Origin: Verrucomicrobiota bacterium
Lineage (GTDB): Bacteria; Verrucomicrobiota; Verrucomicrobiia; Verrucomicrobiales; DEV007
Reading direction: 5' to 3'
Length of the DNA: 64,000 nucleotides
NCBI GenBank assembly: GCA_002862135.1
Contig: PKCI01000061.1
Coordinates: 1 to 64,000, forward strand
Shown: in pieces, positions 8,161-17,540 of the stretch
How the letters are laid out: every line of letters begins with the position of its first letter
Position numbering within the stretch: position 1 is the first letter of the stretch
Program-made: the position numbers and the translations under genes
Notes under the pieces: model-generated
Databases searched by the model: none
What the model was told of the DNA's origin: nothing
The model's input: only the letters and a program-made list of their open reading frames with translations

Positions 8161-10647
8161 ATGCAGCCTCCCGGTATTCCAGTTTCGGCGATTAATGAAC
8201 CGCTTCGCGTCAGTGGGAAATATTTTCGTGCCGGAGAGGAAGTGTGTTTTGTTAAAGCAGTAACTTTCGGGCCGTTTCCTGCCGGTGTATTCCCGGACGA
8301 GGGGCGCATGGAGCTCCGCAGAATCCGCGAAGAACTAGGCGCTAATGCCATTCGCCTCTACGAGCTGCCGACCCTCGATTTCATGCATGACTGCGCGGAG
8401 TTGGAGATAAGGGTCTTTATCACTTTACCCTGGACGCAGCACATTGATTTTCTGAATCAGCGGAGCGCTATTGTCGAAGCCGATCAGCAATTGATTGAGA
8501 CGGTGAGAAAATTCCGGGGACACCCGGCGCTGGCAGGCTATTTCGTAGCCAATGAAATAGAGACGACGCTGGTTCGCTGGATGAGACCGAAGCGGGTCAT
8601 TAAGCAGATTGAGCGAATGATCGCGCTCGGAAAGGCCAATGATCCGGATGCTCTCTTCGCCTACGCCAACTATCCGAGCACGGAGTACCTGTTGCCGTCG
8701 AACCAGGACTTTGTTGCCTTCAACCTTTACCTTGAGTCTCCTGAAACCCTTGGGGCATACCTTGCGCGATTGCAGAACTTGGCGGGGAATCTTCCGTTGT
8801 TGATTACAGAATTCGGCTCAGACTCCAAATCGCACGGTGAGTTGACTCAGGCGGGAATGCTGGAGTGGCATCTTGAAGAAGCCTGCCGGTCTGGCGTCGC
8901 AGGAACCACTATTTTTTCCTGGAGCGACCTTTGGCGGCGGGGGGGGAAGGAGATTGTTGGCTGGGATTTCGGACTGACACGGCGTGATCACTCAGCGAAG
9001 CCTTCGCTCGAAGTGGTGCGTGAAAAGTGGACACCGGTGGTTCGCCCGGGTGATGTGCTGGATGTCGACGGTTTGCCTTCAATCTCCGTGGTTATTTGCA
9101 CCTACCGGGGAAGTGCTACTTTGGTGGAGTGTTTGGATTCTCTCGAGGATCTCGACTATCCGGACTACGAAGTAGTCGTGGTGAATGACAGTAGTGATCA
9201 ACGCGTCGAAGAAATTTCCCTGTCCTATGAGTATGTCAGGTTATTTCAGATGCCTCATGAGGGTCTGAGCTCCGCCCGAAACATAGGTGCTGCAGAAGCG
9301 AAAGGTGAGATAATCGTTTACATAGACGATGACTGTAGAGCGGAGTTAGACTGGTTGAAGTGGATCGGGATTCAGTTTCGGCAACGCCCGGGACTTGGTT
9401 GCGCGGGAGGTCCTAACATCCCTCCATCTTCTGAGAATATTAGGCAAGCCGTGATAGCGGCCGCTCCTGGAGGGCCAACTCACGTCCTTTTAACAGACAA
9501 CACGGCCGAGCACCTACCGGGATGTAATTTGGCCGTTCGTAAAAAAGTGCTGGAAGAGGTTGGCGGATTTAATGAGCGATTCTGGACAGCCGGGGACGAT
9601 GTAGATTTTTGTTGGCGTGTGATTGACGCCGGCTACGACCTCGGCTTTCACCCGGCTGCTTTTGTCTGGCATCACCGCCGGTTTACAATGCGAGCGTTTG
9701 TCCGCCAGCAGATTGGTTATGGCAGAGCGGAGACCATGCTGACGCTCTTGCACCAAGAACGCTTTGGAGAATGCGGTGCTACCAGCTGGCGGGGACGTGT
9801 CTACGATTCGGGTGCCCCCGGCGGGCAGACCGTGTATCACGGCCGATACGGCTACGAGCCTTTCCAGTTGGTCTACGAGGTGCCCGGATCTGGAATTCGG
9901 GATTTGTCTCTCCATATCGGATGGTGGGCTGGAATCGTTGCCACAGCTGTTGTGGGGGGGTTCTTCTGGCCCTCGTCGATCGTCGCGGCCTTGATGCTCA
10001 TCATCACAGCGGTGGAATCGAGACGACGTGCTGTGATGGCTCGCCTTGAGCCGGCGTATGACTCGCCACGTGCCCGGTGGTGGCTAGCTTGGTTGATCCT
10101 GCTCCAGGGAGCCGTTCGCAGCGGTGCCCGTCTCAGATTTGGTTGGCGAAAGGTGAATCCGTTTCGCGGGGTAGGTGCGGCCTTTCATGCGCTTGGCCGC
10201 AAGCTGATGTCCGGATGGTGGAAACTTGGAATCGAACGCACTTTCTGGAGCGAAGAGGGAATCGGCCGGGATCAGTTGCTCGAGGCGGTCTTGAAAGCGT
10301 TCCCCGGGGCGATGGATGATGAGTCAGGCGCAACCGACATTATTGTGAAGGATAGTCTCTTCTGGAACTGGGCGGTTGTCACCGTTACCGAGTTCCATGG
10401 TGATGGCAAGCAGCTGACAAGGCTGCGCCTCTTAGCAAGACCGAAAATACTGACTCGAGTGTTGGCGTTGCTTACGATTCTCCTGATCCCGGCGGCGGTT
10501 ACGATGGGTATTTTTGGCGAGATCAATATCCTGATCCTGCTGCTGGCGATTTACTTGGTCGGACATGGCGTAGCCCGCATGTATATGTGGCTGAAACGAC
10601 CACGATTAAGTGAGCTGGCGCGTTCTGTTGGCTTAAAATCTTCCTAA
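8161..10647 (+). CDS. Membrane protein: glycosidase-like barrel fused to GT2 glycosyltransferase
   Basis: An 828-residue protein counted from the ATG at 8161; an in-frame TTG at 8011 would add 50 unconvincing residues. Residues ~10-290 look like a clan-A glycoside hydrolase TIM barrel: LGANAIRLYELPTLDF, the Asn-Glu pair in FVANEIET (Glu132, the acid/base position) and LLITEFGSDS (Glu217, the nucleophile position). Residues ~300-560 form a GT-A GT2 domain: ISVVICTYRGSATL, VVVVNDSS, the DxD-type YIDDDCRAELDW, then FWTAGDDVDFCWR. Two hydrophobic regions follow (near 580-620 and 760-810). It probably builds or tailors a surface polysaccharide. It ends tail-to-tail with yjbQ, the stop codons sharing two bases. 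Confidence 0.82.
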   Translation: MQPPGIPVSAINEPLRVSGKYFRAGEEVCFVKAVTFGPFPAGVFPDEGRMELRRIREELGANAIRLYELPTLDFMHDCAELEIRVFITLPWTQHIDFLNQRSAIVEADQQLIETVRKFRGHPALAGYFVANEIETTLVRWMRPKRVIKQIERMIALGKANDPDALFAYANYPSTEYLLPSNQDFVAFNLYLESPETLGAYLARLQNLAGNLPLLITEFGSDSKSHGELTQAGMLEWHLEEACRSGVAGTTIFSWSDLWRRGGKEIVGWDFGLTRRDHSAKPSLEVVREKWTPVVRPGDVLDVDGLPSISVVICTYRGSATLVECLDSLEDLDYPDYEVVVVNDSSDQRVEEISLSYEYVRLFQMPHEGLSSARNIGAAEAKGEIIVYIDDDCRAELDWLKWIGIQFRQRPGLGCAGGPNIPPSSENIRQAVIAAAPGGPTHVLLTDNTAEHLPGCNLAVRKKVLEEVGGFNERFWTAGDDVDFCWRVIDAGYDLGFHPAAFVWHHRRFTMRAFVRQQIGYGRAETMLTLLHQERFGECGATSWRGRVYDSGAPGGQTVYHGRYGYEPFQLVYEVPGSGIRDLSLHIGWWAGIVATAVVGGFFWPSSIVAALMLIITAVESRRRAVMARLEPAYDSPRARWWLAWLILLQGAVRSGARLRFGWRKVNPFRGVGAAFHALGRKLMSGWWKLGIERTFWSEEGIGRDQLLEAVLKAFPGAMDDESGATDIIVKDSLFWNWAVVTVTEFHGDGKQLTRLRLLARPKILTRVLALLTILLIPAAVTMGIFGEINILILLLAIYLVGHGVARMYMWLKRPRLSELARSVGLKSS

Positions 10648-11075
10648 TCGAATTCTCCGACAGCCGAGAGAGTAATTCGCCGGGTGTGCGGAGCACGGCG
10701 GTGCTCGAAAAGAAAGATACCCTGCCACGTGCCGAGAGCCAGGTGCCCGTTGTGAACCGGAATGACTTCGCTGGTTCGGGTCAGCGCCATGCGCAAATGG
10801 CTGGGACTATCATCAGGACCTTCGTAAGTGTGGACAAGGTAGGGGAGATCTTCAGGGACAAGATGATCGAAAAATGAATGAAGATCTGTTCTCGCCTCTG
10901 GATCTGCGTTTTCCATGATGACCAGGCTGCAGCTGGTGTGGCGAACGAAAACAGTAAGCTGTCCGGTCTTGATGCCTATCTCATCAACAAAGTCGCGAAC
11001 TTCGCGGGAAATTTCATAGGTGCCTTTGCCGTGGGAAGTGACAGAGAACTCGTGGGTGTGGGCCTGGAACGCCAT
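10644..11075 (-). CDS. yjbQ: UPF0047/YjbQ family protein
   Basis: Small 143-residue protein of the UPF0047 (YjbQ) family; members show weak thiamine-phosphate synthase activity and their real role is unsettled. Signatures: FVRHTSCSLVIMENADP, an EGPDDSPSH segment containing the metal-ligand-rich loop, ALGTWQGIFLFEHR and PHTRRI. The ATG at 11075 gives the normal family start (MAFQAHTHEF); longer in-frame starts upstream run into the propeller gene and are not convincing. It lies downstream of the PQQ-propeller gene on the same strand. Confidence 0.9.
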   Translation of the reverse strand: MAFQAHTHEFSVTSHGKGTYEISREVRDFVDEIGIKTGQLTVFVRHTSCSLVIMENADPEARTDLHSFFDHLVPEDLPYLVHTYEGPDDSPSHLRMALTRTSEVIPVHNGHLALGTWQGIFLFEHRRAPHTRRITLSAVGEFD

Positions 11076-11116
11076 GCAAAAGGCATAATGTAATTGGCGA
11101 AAGGGACAAGTGGAAA

Positions 11117-12703
11117 CTAGGGAGCGGGAAGCAGATAACACACGGCCTCTTTGTCGTTTCGGACGAGGAGCAGGCGGCCGGCGACGGACGGAGCATTCCA
11201 CGTCATGCTGGAGAGCGCATCATCAATTCGTCCGGTTTCACTGAAACCTTCCGGAGTGAGCCGACCGATGACCACTTCTCCTTGCTCCGCCTGGATGAGA
11301 AGATGCTTGCCAAAGAGGAGGTGTTGACCAAAGCCGTATTTTTCCCCTTTCCACACGATGCGACCGTCGGCGAGATTGATGCAGGCGAGGCGGGCTTCGT
11401 CGAGACCATAAGCATAGTCGCCGATAATTGCAGCGGAACTGAACTTGGTTTTGAGCCGGGTGGAGTTCCAGACCCGTTCGACTGCCCAGGAGTCGCCGTC
11501 TTTCGAAAGCTTCAGAAGTGGGCTGCCCAGGCCATAACTGGCGGTGAGGAGGAGTTGATCCTCTCCGATCTTGTTGGGTTGTCCCACTCTCGGGAAGTTT
11601 CCGGGCCAGTCGTGGGTCCAGAGAGCCTGGCCAGTTTCGGGATCATGTCCGGTCACATCTTTTAAATTCACAGACACGATTTGAGGCGTGCCGAAGAATT
11701 CGATCACCCGCGCTGAGCTGTAAGTGGCACCCTTGCCTTCATAGGTCCACTTCGTTTCCCCGGTCTCGAGGTCGAGAGCAATCAGGGTTACCCCCGGCGC
11801 CTTGGAACCGGGAAGAACAACCGTGCCCTGCTCGTGCAGGATGAGAGGAGCGTTAGCGACACCCCAGTCGTGGGTGACGCCGTTGATGTCCTTGAGGACA
11901 TCACGTGACCAGATTTTTTCCCCGGTTTTGAGTTCGAGGCAGTTAATGATTCCGGTGGCCCCAAGGGAATAGACTTTCCCGTCGTGTAGGGTGGGGGTGG
12001 AGCGGGGGCCATCGCCTCCCATTTCAGCCATGGGTTGGTCTGCCTTAGCAAGCAGCAGACGCACTTCATTATCGCTGTGTTGCCAGAGGGTTTTACCCGT
12101 GAAAAGGTCGAAGCAACTGACGGTTTCGTTGTCGCCGATCTGTTCCTGGGTGATTGCCCGCTCTCCGGCAACGGTGAAGCTCGACCAACCCGCTCCAACG
12201 GGGCGTCGCCAGACTTCGATGGGTGCTTCGCCTGACCAGTCAGTCGCAAACGCGGCCGAGGGCCACATGGCATTGCGGTCAGGGCCGAAAAACTGGAAAA
12301 GATCGGCCGCCGCTGCTTCTAGGCTTTCGCGAGTTATGCGAGGGTCTGAAGCAGGCTCCGCAGAGGTTTTCAAAGCTTCGGGAGTTTCCCGGTCATCCTG
12401 CCAGACCCAGGTAAACTTAGGAAACGAAGAGCCGGAAGCGGAGCCCTCGTAGCGGAGCAACTGCGACGAAGTAAAAGCGAGGACGATGAAGCTGACCAGG
12501 CCAATCCCGAAATTGCGGGAACGCTTTTTGAATGAGTCTCCCCCGAAACCGAGATACCAGAAACTGAGCAGCAGCAGCCAGATCACGGTTGCGGGAACAA
12601 AAAGCCAGTTGGAATAAGTCATCCCCTGGGCTCTCACAAAAAGAAACACTGCAGGAGCAAGGGCGAGAATAGTAGCTAGCAGGAAGAATCTGAAAGCTTT
12701 CAT
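11117..12703 (-). CDS. Membrane-anchored PQQ-like beta-propeller protein
   Basis: A 528-residue protein from the ATG at 12703. Three hydrophobic helices occupy the first ~115 residues (FFLLATILALAPAVFLFV; WLFVPATVIWLLLLSFWYLG; IGLVSFIVLAFTS). The rest is a BamB/PQQ-type propeller with repeated blades such as CFDLFTGKTLWQH, CLELKTGEKIW and ALDLETGETKWTYEG. The domain probably sits on the periplasmic side. Such proteins scaffold or bind cofactors, but no catalytic residues could be assigned. Separated by 165 bases from the divergent transporter gene. Confidence 0.85.
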   Translation of the reverse strand: MKAFRFFLLATILALAPAVFLFVRAQGMTYSNWLFVPATVIWLLLLSFWYLGFGGDSFKKRSRNFGIGLVSFIVLAFTSSQLLRYEGSASGSSFPKFTWVWQDDRETPEALKTSAEPASDPRITRESLEAAAADLFQFFGPDRNAMWPSAAFATDWSGEAPIEVWRRPVGAGWSSFTVAGERAITQEQIGDNETVSCFDLFTGKTLWQHSDNEVRLLLAKADQPMAEMGGDGPRSTPTLHDGKVYSLGATGIINCLELKTGEKIWSRDVLKDINGVTHDWGVANAPLILHEQGTVVLPGSKAPGVTLIALDLETGETKWTYEGKGATYSSARVIEFFGTPQIVSVNLKDVTGHDPETGQALWTHDWPGNFPRVGQPNKIGEDQLLLTASYGLGSPLLKLSKDGDSWAVERVWNSTRLKTKFSSAAIIGDYAYGLDEARLACINLADGRIVWKGEKYGFGQHLLFGKHLLIQAEQGEVVIGRLTPEGFSETGRIDDALSSMTWNAPSVAGRLLLVRNDKEAVCYLLPAP

Positions 12704-12868
12704 GCGGGCGGTGAGATAAGGACGGACATTACACTCTACCATGTTTGGGTCACCTGCGTAGGAATGATCTTTCAGAGAAGAGGTTATTTCATGTAGCAAT
12801 CCCGGCAAACGTGAATCCGTATTGTGTCTGAATCGCAGAAATCTCTTGTTTCGGGCGAGGGTTTTGGA

Positions 12869-14128
12869 ATGTTAATCGGTGCTATGTCAGAAGCTGTCAA
12901 AGGTAAGAAACAAGGAGCCGGGAGCGGGATTCGCGTTCTCATATCACTGGCTTGTGTTGTGCTGATCGTGACCGGGCTTAAGCTGGCGTCGAGCCTTTTC
13001 ATTCCGATAATGATGGGGCTTTTTATCGCGCTCCTTTCCATGCCGATTCTTAACTGGTTGGACCGCCTCGGGTTGCCGAGACCATTGGCCGTCCTGATGA
13101 CGGTTATTACAGACCTTTTAATTCTCGGAGGTATCGTGTTCCTCGCCTCCGGTGTTATCGGTGACTTTAATGAGAAGAGCGGCGAATACACAGAGCGCCT
13201 CCGCCGCCAGGCCGAGGAATTCTCGGTGACGATGGATCAACAACTGGCCCGGCTCGAAAATTTCTGGCGCAGTTCCGGAGCCGTGGACGAAGACGGGAAC
13301 ACACCCGATACAGTGACTTTGCCTGGCGAACTGCCCCTCCCGAATACCGGAGAAGAGGGAGTTCTTGGTGCGATTGGGCCGACGATGACTTTTCGCGAGT
13401 TGTTCAACCTCTACTGGGATTCCAGTCGGGTTATGGAAATGCTGGGTGGATTTAACGTGGTCAACCGGTTCACCTCGCTTGCATCCCAGACCTTCTTTGC
13501 CTTGATTGTGATGATTTTTGTTCTCGCGGAATCGGGATCTTACGCGCACAAAGTAACCGAGGTTTTGAAGGTGCGAGGTCCGGATTTGAACCGCTTTCGG
13601 TCAATCTCGCAGGACATACAGAAGTACTTGGGGATCAAGACAGCCGCTAGCGCGGCGACTGGGATTCTGGCGACCTTCACCTGCGTGCTGTTCAAGATCG
13701 ACTTCCCGCTGCTGTGGGGGCTGGTGGCGTTCCTCTTCAACTACGTGCCAGCGATCGGTTCGATCCTCGCAGGGATCCCTCCGGTGGTGCTGGGCCTGAT
13801 CCTGCACGGCTTCTGGCCGGCAGTTGGAGTGATGGCCTGTTACCTGATCGTTAATGTGTCGATTGGTAATTTTCTCGAACCCATGCTCCTCGGTAAGCGC
13901 TTCGGCATCTCCACGGTGATCGTGATTCTCTCCGTTCTATTCTGGGGTTTCATCTGGGGCCCTGTGGGTATGTTACTTGCCGTGCCTTTGACTATGCTGG
14001 TCAAGGTGATGCTTGATAACAGCTCAGATCTTCGTTGGATTTCTGCCTTGATGGGTAAACACGCCACGGAATCTGATGAATCAAATTCGACAAATCTTGA
14101 CGCAACTGATGCCGCTTCGGCGGTTTAA
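12869..14128 (+). CDS. AI-2E family transporter (PerM-like)
   Basis: Multi-pass inner-membrane protein of the AI-2E/PerM exporter family (419 residues). The N-terminus has paired helices (VLISLACVVLIVTGLKL; LFIPIMMGLFIALLSMPIL), then a soluble loop of ~110 residues, then four to five helices. The family-typical C-terminal stretch FPLLWGLVAFLFNYVPAIGS and the GNFLEPMLLGKRFGIS segment are clear. An in-frame GTG at 12824 is an alternative start; I prefer the ATG at 12869 because a purine-rich GGGCGAGGG lies just upstream. Transported substrate unknown. Its stop is seven bases before the next probable start, indicating an operon with the hydrolase gene. Confidence 0.88.
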   Translation: MLIGAMSEAVKGKKQGAGSGIRVLISLACVVLIVTGLKLASSLFIPIMMGLFIALLSMPILNWLDRLGLPRPLAVLMTVITDLLILGGIVFLASGVIGDFNEKSGEYTERLRRQAEEFSVTMDQQLARLENFWRSSGAVDEDGNTPDTVTLPGELPLPNTGEEGVLGAIGPTMTFRELFNLYWDSSRVMEMLGGFNVVNRFTSLASQTFFALIVMIFVLAESGSYAHKVTEVLKVRGPDLNRFRSISQDIQKYLGIKTAASAATGILATFTCVLFKIDFPLLWGLVAFLFNYVPAIGSILAGIPPVVLGLILHGFWPAVGVMACYLIVNVSIGNFLEPMLLGKRFGISTVIVILSVLFWGFIWGPVGMLLAVPLTMLVKVMLDNSSDLRWISALMGKHATESDESNSTNLDATDAASAV

Positions 14129-14135
14129 AGGCGTT

Positions 14136-15587
14136 ATGCGTTTCGCGAGTCACGTTGTCGGAGTGGCGGTCGGTTTGCTCGGGGCCGTTGCCTTGACGGC
14201 TCAGGACAGTGCTCCCAGTTCCGCTGTCTTCGGCTTGATCTTCAAGCGGATCGACCAGAATGGTGATGGCCGGGTCACGAAAGCCGAGCTGGAGCTGCAG
14301 GGCAGGAAGGCTGGGTGGCTGGCTGCCGCTGATATTGACGGGGATGGCTCTCTGACCAGAAAGGAAGTCGTTGCATTCTTTGAAAGGAAAAAGCATTCGG
14401 AGGGAATGGGTAGGCAGACCATGGTCTACGAGTTTCCGGAAGGAACCCCGATTAATGAAAGCTCCTGTCGGGCGGCCGCAGAATACTCAGCGGGGCATAA
14501 TGGGTTTTCGACCCTGATCATGGTGAATGGAGAAACTGTTTTCGAGCAATACGATCACGGCTGGGCTCCCGCAAAGTCGAACCGTTTAGCGAGCGGAACG
14601 AAGAGTTTTTCCGGGGTAATCTTAGCATTAGCGGTTCAGGATGGACTGCTAGAGCTCGACGAACCGGTGTCAAAAACCATCACTGAGTGGCAGGATTACG
14701 AGGAACTAAAGCCAATTACGATCCGTCAACTTTTGAGTCTGACCAGTGGGATGCATCCGGGAGACGTTGGAATAGTGCCGAGTTATGAGACTGCGATCCA
14801 GATCGAGCTAGATGAAAAACTGCAGGCTGAGCCTGGGACAAAATTCGCCTACGGACCGCGTCCATTCCAGATCTTCGGGGAGGTGATTACCCGCAAGCTC
14901 GCAGCTCGGGAAGATCTCGGATATGCTGATCCGCTCGCCTATCTGGATGGGCGTGTCCTTGGTCCGATTGAAATGGTATACACCGACTGGAAGCGGGACG
15001 AAAACGGGTCGCCGAGGTTGCCGTCTGGGGCCTACCTGACGGCGCGAGAATGGGTCAAGCTTGGAGAGTTGTGCAGAAATGAAGGCAAGCATGGAGACGA
15101 ATACCTCTTCGATCAGAAAACTTTTCGGCAATGTCTCGAGGGATCTGAAACCTATGGAGGCTACGGCCTGACTTTCTGGTTGCTTGATGCTCAAGCTAGT
15201 GGTCTGGAGGGACGGCCCTGGTTGAAAGGGGCCTACATGGCCGCCGGCGCTGGCAAACAACGACTCTACGTGCTGCCGGCCGCCGGGGCGGTGGTCGTAA
15301 GGCAGGGCGAGAGTAAGAAGGACTTCAAGGACAGCGAGATGCTGGACCGGCTTTTTCCGGTCGCTCCCGCCGAGGCACCCGCGACAGAAGAGGAGGATGA
15401 GCCAAAGGATTCGGACTTTGTTGGGTTGCCTCTTGAGGAGGGAGAGGCTCTTGCCAAGCAGCGAAAGTTGGCCTGCCGCGTCACCATGATCGACGGGGAG
15501 GGGCTGATGGTCACGACAGATTACCGCACTGACCGGATAAATTTTTCGATCGCCAAAGGCAAGATCGTCAAGGTCACCCGGGGCTGA
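14136..15587 (+). CDS. Exported serine beta-lactamase-fold hydrolase with EF-hand pair
   Basis: A 483-residue protein from the ATG at 14136 with a signal peptide (MRFASHVVGVAVGLLGAVAL). Residues ~35-75 carry two calcium-binding EF-hand loops, DQNGDGRVTKAE and DIDGDGSLTRKE. The remainder is a class-C beta-lactamase/esterase-like domain, with the SxxK nucleophile in LASGTKSFSG and the surrounding LLSLTSGMHPGD motif typical of this family. The C-terminal ~100 residues are acidic and of unknown fold. EF-hand plus hydrolase combinations are common in PVC bacteria. Substrate (ester, amide or peptide) unknown. Confidence 0.85.
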   Translation: MRFASHVVGVAVGLLGAVALTAQDSAPSSAVFGLIFKRIDQNGDGRVTKAELELQGRKAGWLAAADIDGDGSLTRKEVVAFFERKKHSEGMGRQTMVYEFPEGTPINESSCRAAAEYSAGHNGFSTLIMVNGETVFEQYDHGWAPAKSNRLASGTKSFSGVILALAVQDGLLELDEPVSKTITEWQDYEELKPITIRQLLSLTSGMHPGDVGIVPSYETAIQIELDEKLQAEPGTKFAYGPRPFQIFGEVITRKLAAREDLGYADPLAYLDGRVLGPIEMVYTDWKRDENGSPRLPSGAYLTAREWVKLGELCRNEGKHGDEYLFDQKTFRQCLEGSETYGGYGLTFWLLDAQASGLEGRPWLKGAYMAAGAGKQRLYVLPAAGAVVVRQGESKKDFKDSEMLDRLFPVAPAEAPATEEEDEPKDSDFVGLPLEEGEALAKQRKLACRVTMIDGEGLMVTTDYRTDRINFSIAKGKIVKVTRG

Positions 15588-15721
15588 GACAAATATTCCC
15601 TTTTTCACCAGAGCCTTGGTAGCCAGGTTTGGATTGAGATCGATGTAAGCTTGTTCAGATTTTGGATGTGAGCAAAGTTTTCGCGTGACAATCCTGTCGC
15701 TCTCGCTTTGATCCATGAGAG

Positions 15722-17011
15722 ATGATCATTCCCACTTCGGATCTGACGGAGCCTTTTTATGAGGGGTCGGTGCAGCGTCTTTTCGCCGTGCCCGAAGATG
15801 ACGCAGTGATGGTAACCCAGACGACTTCGCGCGGCTCGGTCTTTGATGTGGGTGCGTTGTTTAAGATAGCAGGGAATGATGTGAATCGTAGCCTATTCCG
15901 ACACGTTCTTTATTCTTCGATGTCCGATCCCAAGGTCTGGCAGAAGGTGAAGGCAGCGATCGAAGCGAATGCGGAGTTCGAGGTTGATTACAAAAAGGAT
16001 CTGCTCACCGGGATTTTGGAGGAGGCCTGTGAGAAAGGGATGAAAACCCACCACGAGGGGATGCTCGATGCGGTTTCCGGTGAAGTGGTGAGAGGCGAGG
16101 TTCCGACGAATCCAAGTGCCTACAACGTGGTGCGCAAGTATCAAATCCTGAAGCCAACACGCACGGAGTTCCTTGGCGCGCACCTGTTTGATTATTCTCA
16201 GTTTCCTCACGAAGACGGCTTCGTGATTCCGCTGGAATATATCGTGCGCTTTGGTATTACCAGCGCGAGCTCAGTTTACCGCAAATACCAGGCGATGGAT
16301 GAGAAGTCCCGTCAGGCCTTTGAACATGAGATGGGTGCGACCTGTCCGTTGGAGGCCTGGCAATACCTCGAGAAGCCCATCGGTGACTTCACTTCCAAGT
16401 TTGAACCCGAAGACCGTATGGTCAGCAAGCAGGAAGCGCTCGTCATGAGTGGACTGTCGGGTCGCCATTTCATCGACAGCGGCAAGCTTGCTATCCTCGG
16501 TGCCTGGGCGGTGCGCCTGCTGGTCGAAGAGATTGGCCTGCTGATGTGGGATATTAAATGGGAGTTTGCCAAGGACGGGGATGATCTCGTTTTCGTTGAC
16601 ACCGTCGACACGGACTCTTTCCGCGCCACGATGTTCCTCGACTTTGACGGGGAGCGCTACGTGAACCACTACAACAAGCAGGCGATGCGCGATTACTTCA
16701 CTCTCTTGCACAGCGACTGGATTGCTGATGTTAAGGTCGCCAAGGAGCGTGGTCAGCAGGAAGGGGTCGCTTTCACTGAGCTTCTCGCGGAGGGGCAGGA
16801 CGCTGGCGACTACGCCGCGACTCCGGAGGCCGAGGCGGATTTCCTCGATCTGCAGGAGAAAAAAATGACCGCCATCCGCGAGTACATGCTGGGAGAAGTG
16901 GTGGCGGAAGAGGTGAAAGTGCGCCTCCAGGAAACGGGGGTTGCGGAGATTGAATTCTACCAGGGCAAGGGCGTTCTGGACGGATTCCGGAAAATAAACG
17001 GCATCAGTTAA
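15722..17011 (+). CDS. purC: Phosphoribosylaminoimidazole-succinocarboxamide synthase-like protein (long form)
   Basis: ATP-dependent ligation of aspartate to CAIR, an IMP-pathway step. The 429-residue protein carries SAICAR-synthetase-like segments: an N-terminal YEGSVQRLFAVPED beta-hairpin with TTSRGSVFDVG (the 'DR.SAFD' region), FVIPLEYIVRFGITSASS (the 'E.VVR...TGS' region), LLMWDIKWEFA and FVDTVDTDSFR (the 'DEV.TPD.SRF' region). It is much longer than the ~240-residue E. coli enzyme, with inserts in the middle and a C-terminal extension. It heads the purine cluster, 75-110 bases upstream of purS/purL, which supports the call. Confidence 0.83.
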   Translation: MIIPTSDLTEPFYEGSVQRLFAVPEDDAVMVTQTTSRGSVFDVGALFKIAGNDVNRSLFRHVLYSSMSDPKVWQKVKAAIEANAEFEVDYKKDLLTGILEEACEKGMKTHHEGMLDAVSGEVVRGEVPTNPSAYNVVRKYQILKPTRTEFLGAHLFDYSQFPHEDGFVIPLEYIVRFGITSASSVYRKYQAMDEKSRQAFEHEMGATCPLEAWQYLEKPIGDFTSKFEPEDRMVSKQEALVMSGLSGRHFIDSGKLAILGAWAVRLLVEEIGLLMWDIKWEFAKDGDDLVFVDTVDTDSFRATMFLDFDGERYVNHYNKQAMRDYFTLLHSDWIADVKVAKERGQQEGVAFTELLAEGQDAGDYAATPEAEADFLDLQEKKMTAIREYMLGEVVAEEVKVRLQETGVAEIEFYQGKGVLDGFRKINGIS

Positions 17012-17085
17012 CTAACTGCAGTTGACTCGACAAGAATACGGCATAGGGAGAGAGGAATCCGACACTGACAACCCAGATTTCACCG

Positions 17086-17532
17086 ATGCGGAAGACCTTT
17101 GAAATCAGCGACCGGTACATTGAGCCGGGTCATGCAGACGAGTTGCTCTACGAGCCGCTCGGAGGCGATCTGACCTTTCGGCGTACACGCCGCTACGAAA
17201 TTGAGTTCAAACGCGGCAAGTCCAAGCTTGAAGCCTTCATCGAAAAGACGCTTCGCGACCCCATCAGCCAGGAACTGCATGAAGGCGAAGATCCGGCCTT
17301 GGACGATTTTTCTTTCGTTCTCGAATATGGAATGAAGCCCGGTGCGCTCGACCTTGAGAAGGAAGCAATCTTGACCTACTACCGGGGGATTGAAGACCCG
17401 GGGTTCGAACTGAAAGAGCTCAGCATCCGCCAGCGAATCTATGTGTTTGGCGGAGGCAGTGATAAGAGCGATCGATTCATTCGTGATATCTGCAACTACG
17501 CGATCCACAACTGGAGCGTTATCCAAGGCTAA
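17086..17532 (+). CDS. purS: PurS-like FGAM synthase subunit with duplicated domain
   Basis: PurS is the small subunit of formylglycinamidine ribonucleotide synthase that joins PurL and PurQ. This protein is 148 residues, about twice the usual ~80. The C-terminal half (~75-148) fits PurS, with a beta-strand then MKPGALDLEKEAIL, a second strand IRQRIYVFGG, and the helix FIRDICNYAIHNWSV corresponding to the 'LLANPVIEDY' end. The N-terminal half seems to repeat the same plan: FEISDRYIEPGHADELLYEP, RRYEIEFKRG and FIEKTLRDPIS. It sits directly between purC and purL (8 bases before purL). The assignment rests on context plus weak similarity. Confidence 0.68.
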   Translation: MRKTFEISDRYIEPGHADELLYEPLGGDLTFRRTRRYEIEFKRGKSKLEAFIEKTLRDPISQELHEGEDPALDDFSFVLEYGMKPGALDLEKEAILTYYRGIEDPGFELKELSIRQRIYVFGGGSDKSDRFIRDICNYAIHNWSVIQG

Positions 17533-17540
17533 TAGGGAAC

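Noticed and set aside
15588-15721. Purine riboswitch ahead of purC
   Set aside because: No conserved three-way junction sequence could be found in the leader.
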